NCBI GenBank assembly: GCA_045587445.1
Contig: JAZNCH010000001.1
Span: forward strand, 1 to 15,188
Reading direction: 5' to 3'
Length of the DNA: 15,188 nt
Source of the DNA: RGIG1995 sp045587445
GTDB taxonomy: Bacteria > Bacillota > Clostridia > Oscillospirales > CAG-272
A program made the translations under genes and the position numbers. The notes beneath the pieces were generated by a model that was not told where the DNA came from, made no database searches, and saw only the letters and a program-made list of their open reading frames with translations. Positions 12,398 through 15,188 of this stretch are shown one piece after another; the stretch's first letter is position 1, and the number at the start of each line of letters is the position of its first letter.

Positions 12398-13418
12398 GTT
12401 ACTATCGGGTTATTTGATTCGCTCTAGCACGGTGTTACTATCTAATATTATGGCTCAATCACGATATTTGTTACTATCTATTAAGTTGTTTCGTTCATTG
12501 TCCATGTTACTATCACGAAATTTAACTCATTCAATGAGTTTGTTACTATCCTTGGAAACTGATTCAATCGCGTTATCTGTTACCATCGGCAGAGTTGTTT
12601 CGCTCCACATATCTGGTACACTCTCGCATTTTGGCTCACTCGTGTAACATGATACTCTCGAAGTGTATGGCTCAATCTCTACTCACGATACTATCCATAA
12701 TCTTGTTTCACTCTAATGGTCTGTTACTATCTATGAATGTGGCTCATTCGTGGGAATATGCGACTATCATCGTATCTGATTCAATCAATTTATTTGTTAC
12801 TATCTTATACTGTGTTTCGCTCGTTGTGAGTGTTACTATCATCACCTATGGCTCATTCGTTGATAATGTTACCATCAGCAGTTTTGATTCGCTCTAACTT
12901 ACTTGTTACTATCTTATAGTATGGCTCAATCTCCTTTCCTGTTACTATCGAGTGAAATGTTTCAATCTTCTGGCGCGTTACTATCATATTTCTTGTATCA
13001 CTCTCCATATTTGGTACTCTCTTGTTGTGTGGCTCGCTCTCATATTTTGTTACTATCTCACGAAACGGCTCGCTCTAGTGACTTATTACTATCTGGCATA
13101 ATGGCTCAATCTTACTGCTTGTTACTATGATGAAACTTGTTTCGCTCCAACTGTTTGTTACTATCGAATTATATGGCTCAATCATATACTTTGTTACTAT
13201 CAAACGAATTGTTTCGCTCATCCATTATTGTTACAATCACTGTTTGTGGCTCACTCAGCTTTACTGTTACTATCAAGGATTATGGCTCAATCGGCTTGAA
13301 TGGTACACTCGCTTGGTGTGTTTCGCTCTTTTTTGTTGTTACTATCATTCTCACTGGCTCGCTCAAATTATATGTAACTATCTTATAAGACGGCTCGCTC
13401 TATTATCTTGATACCATA
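12398..13418 (-). repeat. TIGR-type array: 28 units of 36 bp with two alternating repeats and two spacers per unit
   Basis: Plus strand unit: GTTACTATC, 9-nt spacer A, GNYTCRNTC, 9-nt spacer B. Units start at 12398 and recur every 36 bp to 13374. Four spacers are 10 nt (12551-12560, 12750-12759, 12895-12904, 13220-13229), giving four 1-bp phase jumps. Sixteen of 28 first repeats are exact; the others keep AC at positions 4-5 (e.g. GGTACACTC, GATACTCTC). The second repeat comes as GGCTCNNTC, GTTTCNNTC or GATTCNNTC. A degenerate repeat (GATACCATA, 13410) lies at the tas end and a degenerate half (TTTGCATTC, 12380) at the far end. The last base of each spacer is T (52 of 56) or C, so each fixed block is really 10 nt and the free spacer 8. 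On the minus strand, the sense of tas, blocks read GANNGUNNCA and GANYGANNCA. In TIGR-Tas systems such arrays yield 36-nt dual-spacer guide RNAs of box C/D style. All 56 spacers appear different. Confidence 0.93.
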
Positions 13419-13429
13419 AATGGGTTGGC

Positions 13430-14236
13430 TTAATTCCAGTTAGGAATAGGGATTTCGTGAGCGTGATTAAGGATAGCGATAGCATACGGCTTAGGCGGTT
13501 TTTCGCCTCGTTCAAGTTCGTACCATACGCTGAATAAATGAGAGAGGAAAATCTTAACGGCATAGCGTTTTGCTCTTGCGTTAATGTGAGCAGGGGGGAG
13601 TTTACCTTCGGAGTAATGCTTGTAGGCTTCTGTGTTTTTACCGATGTTGAATTTTTTGAGTTTGGCTTCGGCTTGGTCAGCATAGTCGCCGTTCTCATTC
13701 TTATTATTTTCGTACTCTTTTCGGATTTTGTAAAGTTTGCCGTAAACATCTTTTTCATTGTTGCAGACTTTTACGAAGCTTTCGCCAGCTTTCCAGCAAA
13801 GAACTTTCAATCTTGCATTGAACGGGCGTTTTTCGCCTTTCTTCCATTCACGGGTTGGGTCTAAACCTGCGAACGCTTGAATTTGCCCTGCGGTCTGTAC
13901 CTTGTGAATATCAATGTTGGCGATAAGTCCTGCGGAGATTACGGGACCGATGCCAGTAATGCTCATAAGCCATTGACCGATGGGTTGAGCTTCTACATAT
14001 TTTTGGAGCGCAGATTTAATTTGCTTTTCAAGAGTTTCAAAGCTATCACCGAAGAATGCCAAGGTTTCGTGCGGTTCTTCCACATCGTTCAAGGAACGGC
14101 ATTGGTTGTTGGATGCCTTTCGGGCTTCTTGCACTTGATAGTAAAGGTCTACAAGGTAGCGTGCTTCTTCTGTACCAAGAGTAGCAGCTGCGTTTTTAAT
14201 GTCTTTCGTTAATTTCTTCAGACTTTCCATTTCCAT
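13430..14236 (-). CDS. tas: Tas protein, nuclease-less (TasA-like): Nop / IS110 C-terminal-type RNA-binding domain
   Basis: The 268-residue protein has a helical N-terminal half (6-85, coiled-coil-like ALQKYVEAQPIGQWL) and then the core shared by the IS110 C-terminal (Transposase_20) domain and eukaryotic/archaeal Nop domains: ITGIGPVISAGLIANID (93-109), QIQAFAGLDP (118-127), KKGEKRPFNARLKVLCWKAG (132-151). A helical C-terminal part includes HINARAKRYAVKIFLSHLFSVWYE (217-240). There is no DEDD RuvC-like domain, so it is not an active IS110 transposase, and no HNH motif. Immediately downstream lies the 36-bp-period dual-spacer array, the defining partner of Tas proteins. The role inferred is binding processed tigRNAs and RNA-guided DNA binding without cutting. 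AAGGAGG lies seven bases before the ATG. The stop codon overlaps the first degenerate array repeat. Confidence 0.88.
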   Translation of the reverse strand: MEMESLKKLTKDIKNAAATLGTEEARYLVDLYYQVQEARKASNNQCRSLNDVEEPHETLAFFGDSFETLEKQIKSALQKYVEAQPIGQWLMSITGIGPVISAGLIANIDIHKVQTAGQIQAFAGLDPTREWKKGEKRPFNARLKVLCWKAGESFVKVCNNEKDVYGKLYKIRKEYENNKNENGDYADQAEAKLKKFNIGKNTEAYKHYSEGKLPPAHINARAKRYAVKIFLSHLFSVWYELERGEKPPKPYAIAILNHAHEIPIPNWN

Positions 14237-14248
14237 AATCTTTCCTCC

Positions 14249-14467
14249 TTAATTTGCGATAATAACTATCCATTGAGCTTCGTCACGGGTTAGCTCTTCA
14301 TTTCTAAATAGTTTCTTTATAGCTCTTTTATAGATTAGCAAGCCTTTAAAAAAACGGGAGCGTGTTTCTTCGCTGACATTCGTTTTTCCAAAGCGTTTTT
14401 CAACATACCTTCCTATTGTTTTATATCTTCTAATTTGATTATATCTTCTAATTTGATGGTATCTCAT
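14249..14467 (-). CDS. 72-aa basic hypothetical protein with N-terminal hexapeptide repeat
   Basis: The start overlaps the upstream stop (ATGA). An 18-bp tandem duplication (14423-14440 and 14441-14458, 17 of 18 identical) encodes repeated QIRRY motifs (RYHQIRRYNQIRRYKTIGRY). The rest is basic and helical (SRFFKGLLIYKRAIKKLFRN, LTRDEAQWIVIIAN). RNA or DNA contact is plausible from charge. It lies directly before tas, whose ribosome binding site overlaps its stop, so a link to the Tas system is possible but unproven. Confidence 0.7.
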   Translation of the reverse strand: MRYHQIRRYNQIRRYKTIGRYVEKRFGKTNVSEETRSRFFKGLLIYKRAIKKLFRNEELTRDEAQWIVIIAN

Positions 14468-14731
14468 TCTTCATCCTCCCAAAAAAACTTCTCGCCAGCT
14501 TCAAGACGTGCCAACAATGCGTTATGCCCGATTTCGGCTTCTGCTTTGGTTGAGTATTTATCACAATACAAGTCCATATAATTTACTTCGCCATTTTCGT
14601 CGTAGGCGAATAACATAGTTTCGTACCTACCGCCATAACACCAAACGCCCAGGTCCACGGTAGACAACAGATATTTTTTTGCCGTCTATGACAATATCGT
14701 TTTTGAGGTCTAAATCTTGTCCAAAAATCAT
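14464..14731 (-). pseudogene. 88-aa phage hypothetical gene with a +1 frameshift in an A7 tract
   Basis: An ATG at 14731 is coupled to the upstream stop (ATGA) and has GGAG before it. It reads MIFGQDLDLKNDIVIDGKK, then leaves frame after seven A residues (plus 14674-14680). With one A fewer, the frame continues as YLLSTVDLGVWCYGGRYETMLF to the stop at 14464, giving 88 residues. The downstream frame alone has only a TTG start without a ribosome binding site. So this is either a true single-base insertion, a sequencing slip, or a gene decoded by slippage on A7. The intact sequence looks like a typical small phage protein of unknown role. Confidence 0.7.
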
Positions 14732-15132
14732 TCTTTCCACTCCCTCCCCGTCAACTCTTTATACTTCGCAGGAAGTGCCTCTAACGCTTCCGCTTGTGTA
14801 CGGAATACGCAACCAGCTTTTAGCGCAACAAAATCGTCATAATCTCCTTGCCAAGTACCAAAGACGGGTTCAAAGTTAAAACCGGCATAGCTCCAAAACT
14901 CATCGCCCTTCTTAGGTTTAAAGGGGAATCTTATAATTTCTATATTACCTAATGCGCTGATTTCAATAGGTGCAGGAATGCCAAACGGAATTTCTGGTTC
15001 TCTATCATCAAATTCAATCAGTTCCTTTTCTGTAAATTGATATGTAAAGTTACTACGATTCACGATTTTAAAATTCTCGCCAATTCTTACACCAAGACAA
15101 TCAGCGATTACAGGAATTAAGTTATTAGCCAT
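14728..15132 (-). CDS. 134-aa phage-type hypothetical protein
   Basis: The N-terminus (MANNLIPVIADCLGVRIGENFKI) is followed by a beta-rich middle with FPFKPKKGDEFWSYAGF and FGTWQGDYDDFVALKAGCVF, and the C-terminal helix TQAEALEALPAKYKELTGREW. The 'KPKxGDxFWSY ... W ... D ... FxTxAEA' layout is common in phage proteins of unknown function. AGGAGG lies before the ATG, across the stop of the upstream gene. It is coupled to the next gene by ATGA. Confidence 0.78.
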   Translation of the reverse strand: MANNLIPVIADCLGVRIGENFKIVNRSNFTYQFTEKELIEFDDREPEIPFGIPAPIEISALGNIEIIRFPFKPKKGDEFWSYAGFNFEPVFGTWQGDYDDFVALKAGCVFRTQAEALEALPAKYKELTGREWKE

Positions 15133-15134
15133 CG

Positions 15135-15188
15135 TTAATCCTCCTTAATCAGTTTGATTTTATATCCGTCAATGCTTTCGATAGCACC
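15135..15188 (-). CDS. C-terminal end of an upstream gene, cut by window edge
   Basis: The last 17 codons of an open frame (GAIESIDGYKIKLIKED, then TAA) enter from the window edge. The final codons contain AAGGAGG, the ribosome binding site of the next gene, in the same style as other junctions here. Function cannot be judged. Confidence 0.55.
   Translation of the reverse strand, partial: GAIESIDGYKIKLIKED

Noticed and set aside
12381..13411. A series of plus-strand open frames with a 12-residue periodic pattern (LLLS...MAQS...) across the array.
   Set aside because: They arise because the 36-bp unit is divisible by three and the repeats lack stops in some frames. Frame changes coincide with the 10-nt spacers, there are no ribosome binding sites, and the array explains them fully.
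12398..13418. CRISPR array.
   Set aside because: Repeats and spacers are only 9 bp, two different repeats alternate, and no cas genes are present; CRISPR repeats are usually 24-48 bp.
12398..13418. Ordinary minisatellite or iteron cluster.
   Set aside because: Half of each 36-bp unit is unique sequence, unlike a satellite, and iterons would not alternate two motifs around unique spacers over 1 kb.
13378..13758. 126-aa minus-strand frame over the end of tas and the start of the array.
   Set aside because: It overlaps tas in another frame, has low-complexity Lys/Thr composition, and no ribosome binding site.
13430..14236. IS110-family insertion sequence with its transposase.
   Set aside because: The N-terminal DEDD RuvC-like domain is missing, no element ends or bridge-RNA-like flank are seen, and the adjacent guide array fits Tas better.
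1..15188. tRNA or rRNA genes.
   Set aside because: No cloverleaf-like or rRNA-like conserved sequence was found by eye on either strand.

Overview
The window reads as part of a temperate phage or phage-like plasmid of a low-GC, Gram-positive-type bacterium. Nearly all genes are small, packed head-to-tail on the minus strand with ATGA-type overlaps and strong AGGAGG-like ribosome binding sites. Recognisable products are phage early or maintenance functions: an ERF single-strand annealing protein, a Gp157-like protein, a PD-(D/E)XK nuclease, a large serine integrase and a ParA partition ATPase. The host cannot be fixed from sequence alone; a Firmicutes (possibly Negativicutes) host is a guess.

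Layout. (1) 7403 down to 1, minus strand: an early operon driven by a near-consensus promoter at 7454-7482. It runs from two tiny leader genes through a Gp157-like protein and the ERF annealing protein. A second near-consensus promoter (5608-5636) then starts a two-hairpin RNA that is either a small RNA or an attenuating leader. Next come a radical SAM enzyme, a nuclease and a run of small, often cysteine-rich proteins of unknown function. (2) 7404-7554: divergent control region. (3) 7555-8949, plus strand: the large serine recombinase, closed by a bidirectional terminator. (4) 9079-9949, minus: a free-standing homing endonuclease with its own extended -10 promoter. (5) 10004-11193, minus: a partition cassette (ParA plus a ribbon-helix-helix partner) with its own consensus promoter; three 11-bp tandem repeats sit over its predicted start. 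(6) 15188 down to 11168, minus: small unknown genes, one with a frameshift in an A7 tract, then a Nop/IS110-C-terminal-domain protein, then a ~1.0-kb array, then a 3D-domain wall protein, a lipoprotein and a basic unknown.

The standout is the gene at 13430-14236 together with the array at 12398-13418. The array has 28 units of 36 bp. Each unit is two different 9-bp repeats (plus-strand GTTACTATC, and GNYTCRNTC) alternating with two unique 9-bp spacers. The protein has the GIGP / FAGLDP core of the IS110 C-terminal (Transposase_20) domain but no N-terminal DEDD RuvC-like domain. This matches TIGR-Tas: tandem interspaced guide RNA arrays processed into 36-nt dual-spacer RNAs that are bound by a Nop-domain Tas protein. 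Here Tas is nuclease-less (TasA-like). I conclude this is a TIGR-Tas locus on a mobile element: the family is known, but this copy, its spacers and its effector partner are not assigned.
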